Source: Microbacteriaceae bacterium UBA963 (lineage in GTDB: Bacteria; Actinomycetota; Actinomycetes; Actinomycetales; Microbacteriaceae). Taken from it: a stretch of DNA of 8,201 nucleotides. The notes under the pieces are model-generated. The model saw only the letters and a program-made list of their open reading frames with translations, was not told the origin of the DNA and ran no database searches. Below are positions 1 through 7,194 of the stretch, piece after piece (position 1 is the first letter of the stretch; each line of letters starts with the position of its first letter). The stretch spans positions 1-8,201 of the forward strand of contig DBCH01000054.1 in assembly GCA_002292955.1 (NCBI GenBank), written 5' to 3'. Both the position numbers and the translations under genes were made by a program.

Positions 1-312
1 CGCAACCATCCAGCGCGCCACCTCTGTCGAGAGGAAGGCTTTGCTGGCGTAGTAGACAGAAACGTCGGTTCCGATAGCCGCAAATGCTTCGGTAAATACG
101 GCGCGAATGCGCCAGGCACGTTCGCGGACCGTGGCCTCGTCGATCACATAGAGCGGGGTGCCAAAATCACGCACCAGGTCTGTCGCCGGCACGCCACCCA
201 CACACAAAACTCCCGCGTTATTGCGGGCCACGGAATCAGACCACACGCCGGGTGCCAGGTCGTTAGCGTCGGCGGGCACGTGTAGCCATTCGGGGGCAAG
301 TGGATGAACCAT
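1..312 (-). CDS. lysA: Diaminopimelate decarboxylase, N-terminal 104 codons (partial)
   Basis: This enzyme decarboxylates meso-diaminopimelate to L-lysine with pyridoxal phosphate (PLP) in the cytoplasm, the last step of lysine synthesis. The gene reads from an ATG at 310-312 and stays open for 104 codons to the left edge, so only the N-terminus is present. Visible marks are the start of the alanine-racemase-type fold (FGTPLYVIDEATVRER, residues 50-65) and YYASKAF (residues 87-93), where Lys91 is the expected PLP Schiff-base lysine. The leader of about 45 residues before FGTPLYV is usual for actinobacterial LysA. The start lies 10 nt after the stop codon of the upstream glycosyltransferase, so it is probably co-transcribed with it and with argS. 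The Shine-Dalgarno sequence is weak (GTGGTG-like). A GTG directly before the ATG is an alternative start. The family assignment is firm, and the rest of the gene lies outside the window. Confidence 0.9.
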   Translation of the reverse strand, partial: MVHPLAPEWLHVPADANDLAPGVWSDSVARNNAGVLCVGGVPATDLVRDFGTPLYVIDEATVRERAWRIRAVFTEAFAAIGTDVSVYYASKAFLSTEVARWMVA

Positions 313-322
313 CACGACACCA

Positions 323-1381
323 CTAAAAAACGTGACCGCGGTTGGCGCGTGAAGTCTTATTCAGAAGACCTCGGAGGTTGAGCAGCGCGGGCATAAGCGA
401 CGGGCAACGCACGACGAACATGATTACTCGACGTCGCAGAGTCCAGCCCAGGTCAGCAAGAATCTGCTTGGCAACCTTGCGAAGTTCGATTTTGTAGTCC
501 TGGGGTACGTGAACTCCCCGAAGCGATACCAGATCAAGAAGGAAAGATTTTGTCATTCGACCACCAATAGCGCCCCGAAACTCATCGTGGTACTCGGTCC
601 CCGGGGGAAAGAACTCGTCCCGATACTTTCTATAGAACCGCAGACGCGAGTGCAGAAAAGTCGTCTGGCGGGACGAGTTGTCGGCATGAACCCGGTAATT
701 GGTGACGGGACGCGGCTCAAACCGAAACGCCCAACCAGCGGAAAACATGCGAAGGAAAAGGTCATCGTCTTCGTATCCGCGAAAGCCCGTGTCGAACCCG
801 CCAGTGTCCCTGAATGCCCGCGTGCGCATGAGCGTGGCTGATGGCAGCATCATCAAGTCTTGGGACAACATTGAGAAAATGCTGCTTTCCGGAACGACGT
901 AACCCGTTCCGTCGAGGTAACCCCGGCGCACCATCTTGCCGTCAATATCAATCTGGCAGAAATCGGAGTAGACCCAACCGAGGTCGGACTGCTTGTCTAG
1001 ACTTTCCAGGAGTACTTCGATGTGATTCACGGGCCACGTGTCATCCTGGTCAATGAACGCGAGAAATTCCGTCTTTGCGAGCGAGGCACCGAAATTTCTT
1101 GCGGACCCCTGCCCGCCGTTCTCTTTGTCGACGAGGGTGATCTTTATCGGACCTCGATACTCCTTGGCGAATCGCCCCGCTAACTCTTTGGAGTCATCGG
1201 AAGACCCATCGTTAACGATGATGACTTCTCGAGGCGCACGCGACTGTGCAACAACCGAATCCAGGGCTAAACGGGTGAGGTCTCCGCCATTAAAGAGCGC
1301 GAGCACGACGGTCACGTCGGCCACAGGCGGCCTGGCCTTTCCTGCGCGTGACGACGAGGAGGCGCGCGATGCTACAACCAT
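323..1381 (-). CDS. Family 2 (GT-A fold) glycosyltransferase between argS and lysA
   Basis: This is a predicted cytoplasmic or membrane-associated inverting glycosyltransferase that moves a sugar from a nucleotide donor to a glycan or lipid acceptor; substrates cannot be read from the sequence. From the ATG at 1379-1381 it has 352 residues. The GT-A domain starts at about residue 23 (VTVVLALFNGG), followed by the nucleotide-binding IIVNDGSSDDS (54-64), NGGQGSARNFGAS (88-100), the metal-binding FIDQDDTW (109-116) and the acceptor-side GGFDTGFRGYEDDD (194-207). NYRVHADNSS (228-237) is typical near the end of the domain. The C-terminal tail has a hydrophobic, basic helix (about 318-340) that could touch the membrane. 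I prefer the ATG because a purine-rich AAAGGAAAGAG lies just upstream. A TTG at 1474 would give 383 residues, but the extra 31 are basic, low-complexity and unlike the family. The gene is 10 nt from lysA and about 111 nt from argS. Confidence 0.88.
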   Translation of the reverse strand: MVVASRASSSSRAGKARPPVADVTVVLALFNGGDLTRLALDSVVAQSRAPREVIIVNDGSSDDSKELAGRFAKEYRGPIKITLVDKENGGQGSARNFGASLAKTEFLAFIDQDDTWPVNHIEVLLESLDKQSDLGWVYSDFCQIDIDGKMVRRGYLDGTGYVVPESSIFSMLSQDLMMLPSATLMRTRAFRDTGGFDTGFRGYEDDDLFLRMFSAGWAFRFEPRPVTNYRVHADNSSRQTTFLHSRLRFYRKYRDEFFPPGTEYHDEFRGAIGGRMTKSFLLDLVSLRGVHVPQDYKIELRKVAKQILADLGWTLRRRVIMFVVRCPSLMPALLNLRGLLNKTSRANRGHVF

Positions 1382-1387
1382 GGCGGT

Positions 1388-1398
1388 CTCTTTCCTTT
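1388..1398 (-). promoter_or_regulatory. Ribosome binding site that decides the glycosyltransferase start
   Basis: On the minus strand this reads AAAGGAAAGAG. GGAAAG ends 8 nt before the ATG at 1381, a normal Shine-Dalgarno distance. The competing TTG at 1474 has only a weak GAG nearby. This supports the shorter 352-residue protein and leaves about 111 nt after the argS stop as a non-coding leader. No convincing -35/-10 pair is visible in that leader. Confidence 0.5.
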
Positions 1399-1492
1399 GT
1401 CGTCGGTGCGATTGGTTGGGTTGCAAACTCTTGGCGGGAGGCGACGAAACGCCGATCGAAGTGTCGCCCGTCAATTCTCGCAGAGTCTGCGG

Positions 1493-3157
1493 CTACATCC
1501 GTTCAGGGGCGCTGACACCGAGCAGGGCGAGTCCGTTGCGAATCACTTGGCCCGTGGCGTCATTCAGCCACAACCGCGTGCGGTGTAGGTCGGTCACGTA
1601 CTCGTCGCCGTGCGGAAGAACCCGGCAGGCGCCGTACCAGCGGTGGAAGCTTCCCGCCACTTCTTCGATGAAGCGCGCCACCCGGTGGGGTTCTCGGAGC
1701 TCGGCTGCCTGCTTCACCACACGGGGAAAGTCTTGGAGTGCCGCAATCAAGAGTGACTCCGATTCGTGCACCAACAGTTCGGGAGCGAATCCGTCGTCGC
1801 GACGCACTCCCGCGGCCCCGGCGTTCCGTGCCACGGCGCAGGTGCGCGCGTGAGCGTACTGAACGTAGAACACCGGATTGTCGTTGGACTGGGTCTGCAG
1901 CAGATCAAGATCGATATCCAGATTGGAATCGATTGAGCTGCGCACGAGGGCGTAGCGCGCCGCGTCCACGCCCACTGCCTCGACGAGGTCATCGAGCGTC
2001 ACGATGGTTCCCGCGCGCTTGCTCATGCGCACGGGTTGTCCGTCCTTGACGAGATTAACCATTTGGCCAATGAGAATCTCGAGGCTTTCGCCTGGAGTGT
2101 CACCGAAAGCAGCACACATGGCCATCAGGCGCGCCACATAACCGTGGTGGTCGGCGCCGAGCATAATGATGTTGCGCTCGAATCCGCGCTCGCGCTTGTT
2201 GAGGTAGTAGGCCAGATCGGCCGCAATGTAGGCGGGGTTTCCGTCGCTCTTGATGATGACGCGATCTTTGTCGTCACCAAATGCCGTGGTGCGCAGCCAC
2301 ACCGCACCGTCTTCGTCAAAGATGTGACCGAGCTCGCGCAGGCGTGAAACGGCACGCTCGACCGCGCGCGATTCGTGCAGCGAGTCCTCGTGAAAATACA
2401 CGTCGAAGTCCACGCCGAACTCGTGCAGGTTGGCCTTGATGTCGCCAAACATCAGTTCCACGCCGAGCGAACGAAAGACCTCCTGCGCCTCGTCGTCGGG
2501 CAGCGCCGTGATGTCGTGCTGATAGGCCGCTGCCACACGCGTGGAAATGTCACTGATGTACGCGCCGCCGTAACCGTCTTCGGGAGCGGGCCGACCCAGG
2601 TGGGCGGCAATGAGGCTGCGGGCAAAACGGTCAATCTGCGCCCCGTGATCATTGAAGTAGTACTCGCGCGTCACGTCGGCGCCCTGCGAAATGAGGATGC
2701 GCGCGAGGCTGTCGCCCACGGCCGCCCATCGGGTGCCCCCCATGTGAATCGGTCCGGTTGGGTTGGCGGACACGAACTCAAGGTTCATGGATACGCCGCG
2801 GTGCAGCGATCCGTTACCAAAGTCGGCGCCCGCGGTCACGACGGTGCGAGCAAGTTCGCCGGCCGCGCCGGCGTCGAGAGAGATGTTGATGAAGCCCGGC
2901 CCGGCCACGTCCGCACGTGCCACGCCGTCAACCCGGGCCAAGTCATCGGCCACCTGGGTCGCGAGGTCACGGGGATTCACCCCGACCGATTTTGCGACCT
3001 TGAGGGCAACGCTCGACGCCCAGTCTCCGTGGTCACGGTTCTTGGGGCGTTCGATCACAATGTCGGTTACCGAGAGTGATTCGAGGGGCGAGCCCATCCG
3101 CTCGCACGCAGAACTCACACACTCGAACAGGTGGCGGGCAAGATCGTCAGGGGTCAC
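1493..3157 (-). CDS. argS: Arginyl-tRNA synthetase
   Basis: Class I aminoacyl-tRNA synthetase that charges tRNA-Arg with arginine in the cytoplasm, essential for translation. Its 554 residues match the usual length. Domains in order are the N-terminal ArgRS additional domain (about 1-110), the Rossmann catalytic core with FVSANPTGPIHMGG (128-141, where HMGG is the HIGH-type signature), the REYYFNDHGAQIDRFARS block (164-181), DGNPAYIAADLAY (305-317), GADHHGYV (334-341) and RMSKRAGT (377-384, the KMSKS-like loop). The alpha-helical anticodon-binding domain starts near VQYAHAR (432-438). The C-terminus PERM is the classic ArgRS ending. The start is a GTG with no Shine-Dalgarno but with a TAGACT box 8 nt upstream, so translation may be leaderless. 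In actinobacteria argS normally precedes lysA directly; here a glycosyltransferase gene separates them. Confidence 0.98.
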   Translation of the reverse strand: MTPDDLARHLFECVSSACERMGSPLESLSVTDIVIERPKNRDHGDWASSVALKVAKSVGVNPRDLATQVADDLARVDGVARADVAGPGFINISLDAGAAGELARTVVTAGADFGNGSLHRGVSMNLEFVSANPTGPIHMGGTRWAAVGDSLARILISQGADVTREYYFNDHGAQIDRFARSLIAAHLGRPAPEDGYGGAYISDISTRVAAAYQHDITALPDDEAQEVFRSLGVELMFGDIKANLHEFGVDFDVYFHEDSLHESRAVERAVSRLRELGHIFDEDGAVWLRTTAFGDDKDRVIIKSDGNPAYIAADLAYYLNKRERGFERNIIMLGADHHGYVARLMAMCAAFGDTPGESLEILIGQMVNLVKDGQPVRMSKRAGTIVTLDDLVEAVGVDAARYALVRSSIDSNLDIDLDLLQTQSNDNPVFYVQYAHARTCAVARNAGAAGVRRDDGFAPELLVHESESLLIAALQDFPRVVKQAAELREPHRVARFIEEVAGSFHRWYGACRVLPHGDEYVTDLHRTRLWLNDATGQVIRNGLALLGVSAPERM

Positions 3158-3165
3158 GAGATTAC

Positions 3166-3171
3166 AGTCTA
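3166..3171 (-). promoter_or_regulatory. argS: Candidate -10 box of a leaderless argS promoter
   Basis: The minus strand reads TAGACT, fitting the actinobacterial TANNNT consensus, with its last base 8 nt before the argS GTG. That spacing would put the transcription start at or next to the start codon. No Shine-Dalgarno is seen between box and GTG, and no clear -35 is seen, which is common for leaderless actinobacterial promoters. The 62-bp region is shared with the divergent lipoprotein gene; a plus-strand TACAGT (3163-3168) overlaps this box but has no -35 partner that I can defend. Confidence 0.45.
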
Positions 3172-3219
3172 GTTACGACACGCCTGTGCCTCTTTCTTTC
3201 CGCGAGATGGCAAGGTAGC

Positions 3220-3819
3220 GTGAGCATTGTGAACGTACGTTTCCGAACCATTGTGGTTACGTCACTCGTTGCGGCGTCTGCCCTCATGCTGACCGCGTGC
3301 CAGTCCGCGCCCCCAGAACCTACAGAAACACCACAGTCCTCGCCCGTTGAAAGCGTGACACCAACGCCTTCCGAAACGACACCCGCGGGGGATTACTACC
3401 CGTTCGCCGTGGAGTGCGCGGATCTCATTCCCGAAGCCACGATTTTTGAGTTCAACCCCAACTACGTTTTGGACAATTCGGGTGCCATGGCTTCGGCGAA
3501 TTCGTCTGATCTCGTCAAGGCCATGGAGGGCACGAGCTGCAACTACGTGAACCAGTCAAGCCAGGCGTCGCTCACCATCAGCGTCGCTCACCTCACGCCG
3601 GTTTCGACGACGGTGCTTCAGGACCAGGCGGCAAGCGCATTCACGGCGGTCGAGGTCGGCTCTGAGTCGGGTTATTTTGGCACGGTGGCTGGCAGCGGTG
3701 TGCTGCAGGTTTTCACGCGAGACGGCTACTGGTTCACGATCGCCGGCCCCGAAGTCTCCAGTCCCGAAGACGTCGCCAGCATCACCAGTCAGCTGAACAG
3801 CTTCCTGTCTGCTCGGTAG
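3220..3819 (+). CDS. Secreted lipoprotein of unknown function
   Basis: I do not recognise a named gene. From the GTG at 3220 the product is 199 residues. It has a short basic start (VRFR), a hydrophobic signal core (about 11-24) and a lipobox LTAC with Cys27 as the lipidation site, so it should be anchored to the outer face of the membrane. Residues 28-57 are a Pro/Ser/Thr/Glu linker typical of wall-spanning lipoproteins. The globular part (about 58-199) has two further cysteines, Cys66 (VECADLIP) and Cys107 (TSCNYV), placed as in DUF3558-like actinobacterial lipoproteins and possibly disulfide-linked; this likeness is from memory only. The start is uncertain: AAGG at 3212-3215 is only 4 nt from this GTG and 13 nt from a second in-frame GTG at 3229 (196 residues). 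Upstream in-frame codons overlap argS and would bury the signal peptide. It is transcribed divergently from argS and towards the tRNA. Confidence 0.85.
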   Translation: MSIVNVRFRTIVVTSLVAASALMLTACQSAPPEPTETPQSSPVESVTPTPSETTPAGDYYPFAVECADLIPEATIFEFNPNYVLDNSGAMASANSSDLVKAMEGTSCNYVNQSSQASLTISVAHLTPVSTTVLQDQAASAFTAVEVGSESGYFGTVAGSGVLQVFTRDGYWFTIAGPEVSSPEDVASITSQLNSFLSAR

Positions 3820-3832
3820 CACGTCTCGAGGC

Positions 3833-3841
3833 TGATAGCCT
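3833..3841 (+). promoter_or_regulatory. Possible extended -10 of the tRNA-Arg promoter
   Basis: TGATAGCCT lies 12 nt before the tRNA 5' end and fits the extended -10 form TGNTANNNT. Only 34 bp separate the lipoprotein stop from the tRNA, so either the tRNA has its own promoter here or it is read through from the lipoprotein. No good -35 is visible. The same bases lie in a small hairpin (AGGCT-GAT-AGCCT, 3829-3841) without a U-tract, which is too weak to call a terminator. Confidence 0.25.
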
Positions 3842-3853
3842 TGAAGCCCCCCT

Positions 3854-3928
<75 letters not shown>

Positions 3929-3949
3929 CTGTCTGTCACTCAGTTGAAG

Positions 3950-4912
3950 CTAGTCGCGCTGGTGTGCCGCCCAAGCGGACTCCACGATATCAACGATATT
4001 TCGAGATGATTGCCAGCCGAGCTGCTGGGCAATCAATGCCACATCAGCGGTTACCTGGGCCGGATCGCCAGGCCTGCGCGCCACAACTTCGGCTGTGAAC
4101 GGTGCGCCCGATACCCGGAGAATAACATCGATCATCTCGCGCACGCTGGTGCCCTCCCCCGTGCCCACGTTGAACACGCGGTGTCGACCGCCCTTCGAGT
4201 TCAAAGCGTCGAGGGCCACAATATGCGCTTCCGCAAGATCCATCACGTGCACGTAGTCTCGAATGCACGTTCCGTCAGGCGTGTCGTAGTCATCACCAAA
4301 GATTCGCGGAGATTCCTGTGCGTGGAGCCGTTCAAAAACCATGGGCACGAGATTAAGCGCCATCTGGTCGCCCAGCTCCGGCCAGCCGGCACCGGCAACA
4401 TTGAAATAACGCAAGCTGATGGCGTCAAGCTGCTGGGCACGCGCAGCCGCGTCAATCAGCCACTCCCCCACCAGTTTCGTTTCGCCATATGGGCTCGTCG
4501 GTGCCTTTGTCGCGGTTTCGGCAACGAATCCACGGGCATCGCCATAAACCGCCGCCGAAGAGCTAAAGATGATGCGGCCCACCCGGGCGCGCTCCATGGC
4601 CAGAAGCACATTGGCAAGTCCGCCAACGTTCTCGGCGAAGTACCACGCCGGTTTGGCAACTGATTCGCCCACCTGCTTGCGCGCGGCAAAGTGAATCACG
4701 CCCGTCACACCCCGCGATGAGAGCAACTGTGCTAGTTCGTCCACCGAGGAGGACTTGGCGACATCCATCTGGAACAGCGGAACCTCGGCATTGCGCGTTG
4801 CTATTCCTGTGACGAGGTCGTCGACAATGATGACTTCGTCGCCCCGCTCGCGCAGCGCGCGAACCACGTGAGCGCCGATGTAGCCCGCACCACCGGTTAC
4901 GAGGATCGTCAT
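3950..4912 (-). CDS. galE: UDP-glucose 4-epimerase (extended SDR)
   Basis: This enzyme interconverts UDP-glucose and UDP-galactose with tightly bound NAD in the cytoplasm, feeding galactose into glycan synthesis. The 320-residue protein is the normal GalE size. Visible signatures are the Rossmann TGGAGYIG (6-13), HFAARKQVGESVAKP (74-88), the catalytic SSSAAVYG (117-124) with YGETK (Tyr142, Lys146), RYFNVAGA (168-175) and GTCIRDYVHVMDLA (214-227). I chose the ATG at 4910-4912 because it starts MTILVTGGAG directly. A TTG at 4960 would add 16 unrelated residues and overlap the upstream gene. It follows the glycosyltransferase by 10 nt as the last gene of the export cluster. A TAGACT box 7 nt before the ATG may also give it a separate leaderless transcript. 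A related NDP-sugar epimerase activity cannot be excluded, but the motif set is GalE-like throughout. Confidence 0.93.
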   Translation of the reverse strand: MTILVTGGAGYIGAHVVRALRERGDEVIIVDDLVTGIATRNAEVPLFQMDVAKSSSVDELAQLLSSRGVTGVIHFAARKQVGESVAKPAWYFAENVGGLANVLLAMERARVGRIIFSSSAAVYGDARGFVAETATKAPTSPYGETKLVGEWLIDAAARAQQLDAISLRYFNVAGAGWPELGDQMALNLVPMVFERLHAQESPRIFGDDYDTPDGTCIRDYVHVMDLAEAHIVALDALNSKGGRHRVFNVGTGEGTSVREMIDVILRVSGAPFTAEVVARRPGDPAQVTADVALIAQQLGWQSSRNIVDIVESAWAAHQRD

Positions 4913-4919
4913 GGATCCC

Positions 4920-4925
4920 AGTCTA
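4920..4925 (-). promoter_or_regulatory. galE: Candidate -10 box for a leaderless galE transcript, overlapping a stop codon
   Basis: The minus strand reads TAGACT, identical to the box before argS, and ends 7 nt before the galE ATG. Its TAG is also the stop codon of the upstream glycosyltransferase. No clear -35 is visible. The only Shine-Dalgarno-like stretch is GGGA 4 nt before the ATG, which is too close to be ideal. An internal promoter inside the operon is therefore plausible but unproven. Confidence 0.35.
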
Positions 4926-5969
4926 AGAGGGTGAAAGTGCGTCGCGAGCGACGTCGACAAACCCTCGGCTCAAGCGGTGATACTTGCCCGAGACAAACTC
5001 GCGCGCCACAAGTCGCCACCGCGCTGGACGGCGGTCCGGAAGGGCAAGTCGAACCCGTTCGTGGGTCAGTTTTTGTGCCGCGAAACTCTTCTGCCCATCG
5101 GTTGCTCGCACACCTGAATTGTCGAGACGTGTGGTGAGTTCCTCCATGCGGTTCACACGCGCCTCATGCCGAACCCTACGTGACCTACCAAGAATCCCGA
5201 CAGCAACAGAGGGGGTGAGCTTCACCGCACCGATCTGGTTCGTCTCGTGTTGCCGATAGTCAATAAGCGTCTCGGGGCAGAGCACAATTCGTCCCGCGAT
5301 CGCCGCCATTACCGCAAGCCAATGATCGTGCACCCACGATTTCGGGAAGGGCTGCGAGGCAGTAATGAGACTGCGGCGCACCATGGCCGTAGCGCCCGTG
5401 ACGAGATTACGGCGCAACAGCACCTCGAACGCCTTCGGGCCTTGTTCGGCTCTGCGCTCTCGACTCCGAACACCCAAGGTCGCCAAAAGCGAATGCCGCA
5501 GAGGGTTCCCCGACGCGTCAATCATTCGGGCATCAGAGTGAACAAGCATGACCTCTGGCGAAGAAAATCCGGCTACTAAGCGCTCGAGTCGGTTTGCCCG
5601 CCACACGTCATCTTGGTCGCACAGCGAGACGAAGTCGCCCGAGCACGCCGCAAGAGCCGCGCCAAAATTTTTGGTTACCCCCAGCGGCTTTTCTCGGCGC
5701 AGCACAGTCAGTTGAATACCGAGCTCGTCAAGTCGCCTCGGAGTGAGCACCCGGGCGAGAACGGCGAGGGTGCCATCCGTTGATCCGTCGTCACTAATCA
5801 CAATCTCTCGCGGGAGAACCGACTGACCCAGAATGCTTTCAAGCTGTTCCTCAAGGAACCTTTCGCCGTTGTAGGTACACAGCGCTACCGAAATGTCGGG
5901 GGCCGGCGGCGCGGATGCGTGCAACTCTTCAGAGTTTCCCCGACCACTCATGACAGCCCGTGGCGTCAT
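4923..5969 (-). CDS. Family 2 glycosyltransferase (rhamnosyltransferase-like) of the export operon
   Basis: This predicted inverting GT-A glycosyltransferase of 348 residues probably adds a sugar to the lipid-linked glycan that the adjacent ABC transporter exports. The domain begins ISVALCTYNGERFLEEQLES (26-45), then IVISDDGSTDGT (56-67), LGVTKNFGAALAACSGD (96-112) and LCDQDDVWRANR (117-128) with the metal-binding Asp residues. NLVTGATAMVRRS (188-200) and SWVHDHWLAV (211-220) follow, the latter the likely acceptor-side catalytic segment. This pattern resembles rhamnosyltransferase-type GT2 enzymes, but donor and acceptor remain unknown. The basic C-terminus (about 306-348) ends in GKYHRLSRGF-type residues and may lie on the membrane. 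The ATG at 5969 overlaps the TGA of the ATPase gene as ATGA, which implies translational coupling. A second ATG six codons in is an alternative start. There is no transmembrane segment. Confidence 0.93.
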   Translation of the reverse strand: MTPRAVMSGRGNSEELHASAPPAPDISVALCTYNGERFLEEQLESILGQSVLPREIVISDDGSTDGTLAVLARVLTPRRLDELGIQLTVLRREKPLGVTKNFGAALAACSGDFVSLCDQDDVWRANRLERLVAGFSSPEVMLVHSDARMIDASGNPLRHSLLATLGVRSRERRAEQGPKAFEVLLRRNLVTGATAMVRRSLITASQPFPKSWVHDHWLAVMAAIAGRIVLCPETLIDYRQHETNQIGAVKLTPSVAVGILGRSRRVRHEARVNRMEELTTRLDNSGVRATDGQKSFAAQKLTHERVRLALPDRRPARWRLVAREFVSGKYHRLSRGFVDVARDALSPS

Positions 5970-7180
5970 TTCTTTGGCGAGCGGGCTTTGACAACGCGCA
6001 GGACCGGACGGGAATAGACAGCCCCACTCGATCGCGGGTTCGGCGAAATAGCAAACGTTGCCACCCGAGGGAGGACCTGAACCGAGTGGTCGTCAATATC
6101 TAGGGCGACGTTGACTTTATATGTTCCCGAGCCCAACTGGGCTCCGGGAAAAACAAACTCTAACGAGTGGTTTCCAGTGAGCGGGGAAATCTTTGCCCCC
6201 AGCGCAGCAGCATTTGTAGAGAGTGCAACGACGCCCTGTGAACTAATCACCTGAAGGCGCACATTCCAATTACGAATGCCACCTGGATGACCGAGCGTCA
6301 CGCGAACCCTCAAATCTTCGCCGGGAACAAAGGTGGCGATAGGACCACCCTTAACCGATCCCACCTCAACAGCGTGGACGTACCCTGTCTCGCTGCCGGG
6401 ACCCGCCGCCAGAGTGAACATCTCAATTCGACGCTGCTCGAGGAGATCTCGAAATTTCGCCACACCCTCTTCGGGGTCACCGTCAAAAACAAGTTTGCCG
6501 TGGTCGAGCAGTACGACACGATCACAGAATTCCATCACATTGGCAAGACCGTGGGTCACCAGAATGATAGTGCGCCCCTCCTCTTGGAACTCACGAATCT
6601 TATCGAGGCACTGACGCTGAAAAGCCTCGTCACCAACCGCGAGAACTTCATCGACGAGAAGGATGTCGGGTTTGGCATGAATCGCCACGGAGAAGGCGAG
6701 GCGAACGAACATGCCCGACGAGTAAAACTTGACCTGAGTGTCGATAAAGTCACCGATACCCGAGAACGCGACAATCTCATCAAAGAGACGCTCCGTTTCG
6801 GATCGTGCAATGCCGAGCAGGGCTGCGTTAAGAAACACATTCTCTCGTCCGGTGAGGTCGGGATGAAATCCTGCACCGAGTTCGAGGAGGGCGGCGATGC
6901 GACCTCGCGTCTGCACCCGACCACTCGTGGGCGTGATGATGCCACCAATGATTTTCAGAAGCGTTGATTTGCCTGAACCATTGTGCCCGATGAGGCCCAC
7001 GGTCGTGCCGGCATCGATGCTGAAGTCCACATTGTCGAGGGCCCAAAAATCCTCGCGGAATTTTCGCCCCCGGCGGCCCAACGTGACGACGCGTTCCTTG
7101 AGGGAATCGTCCTTGCGAAGTATGAACTTCTTTGTCACACTCTCTATTCGCGCGACTTGGGGAACAGTTACTTTTGCCAT
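5966..7180 (-). CDS. wzt: ABC polysaccharide exporter ATPase with Wzt-type carbohydrate-binding C-terminal domain
   Basis: This is the cytoplasmic ATPase of an O-antigen/teichoic-acid-type ABC exporter that moves a lipid-linked glycan across the membrane with the adjacent permease. It has 404 residues. The nucleotide-binding domain (about 8-250) shows Walker A GHNGSGKST (65-73), LGAGFHPDLTGREN (101-114, characteristic of this subfamily), the degenerate signature YSSGM (153-157), Walker B ILLVDE (173-178) and the H-loop His210. Residues about 265-395 form a beta-rich domain with FVPGEDLRVRV, LEFVFPGAQLGSGTYKVNVAL and a closing ATFAI strand, which matches the Wzt C-terminal glycan-recognition module in layout. 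In Gram-negative Wzt that domain binds the modified end of the finished chain. The ATG at 7180 is 14 nt after the permease stop, and the end overlaps the glycosyltransferase start by 4 nt. Names in Gram-positives vary (TagH/RfbE-like), so the symbol denotes the family. Confidence 0.95.
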   Translation of the reverse strand: MAKVTVPQVARIESVTKKFILRKDDSLKERVVTLGRRGRKFREDFWALDNVDFSIDAGTTVGLIGHNGSGKSTLLKIIGGIITPTSGRVQTRGRIAALLELGAGFHPDLTGRENVFLNAALLGIARSETERLFDEIVAFSGIGDFIDTQVKFYSSGMFVRLAFSVAIHAKPDILLVDEVLAVGDEAFQRQCLDKIREFQEEGRTIILVTHGLANVMEFCDRVVLLDHGKLVFDGDPEEGVAKFRDLLEQRRIEMFTLAAGPGSETGYVHAVEVGSVKGGPIATFVPGEDLRVRVTLGHPGGIRNWNVRLQVISSQGVVALSTNAAALGAKISPLTGNHSLEFVFPGAQLGSGTYKVNVALDIDDHSVQVLPRVATFAISPNPRSSGAVYSRPVLRVVKARSPKK

Positions 7181-7194
7181 GGTTTGGTCTCGCC

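Noticed and set aside
1440..1468. Inverted repeat GGCGAC...GTCGCC between argS and the glycosyltransferase
   Set aside because: It is six base pairs around a 17-nt loop with no U-tract, common by chance at this GC content.
1038..1853. A 271-codon open frame on the plus strand
   Set aside because: It lies antisense across the glycosyltransferase and argS; its translation is Arg/Ser/Pro-rich with no domain, as expected of a high-GC shadow frame.
2735..2746. HMGG instead of HIGH in ArgRS
   Set aside because: This variant is common in bacterial arginyl-tRNA synthetases and does not signal loss of function.
2375..3079. A 234-codon open frame on the plus strand
   Set aside because: It is fully antisense to argS and its His/Val/Arg-rich translation is the mirror of ArgRS codons, not a protein family.
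3829..3841. Hairpin AGGCT-GAT-AGCCT after the lipoprotein gene as a terminator
   Set aside because: The stem is only 5-6 bp with a 3-nt loop and no U-tract; it overlaps a possible tRNA promoter instead.
4010..4663. A 217-codon plus-strand open frame
   Set aside because: It is antisense to galE, which has all catalytic motifs; the plus-strand translation shows no recognisable features.
6709..6726. YSSGM in place of the usual LSGGQ signature in the ATPase as a defect
   Set aside because: Degenerate signatures of this type are normal in the Wzt/TagH polysaccharide exporter subfamily; Walker A, Walker B and the H-loop are intact.
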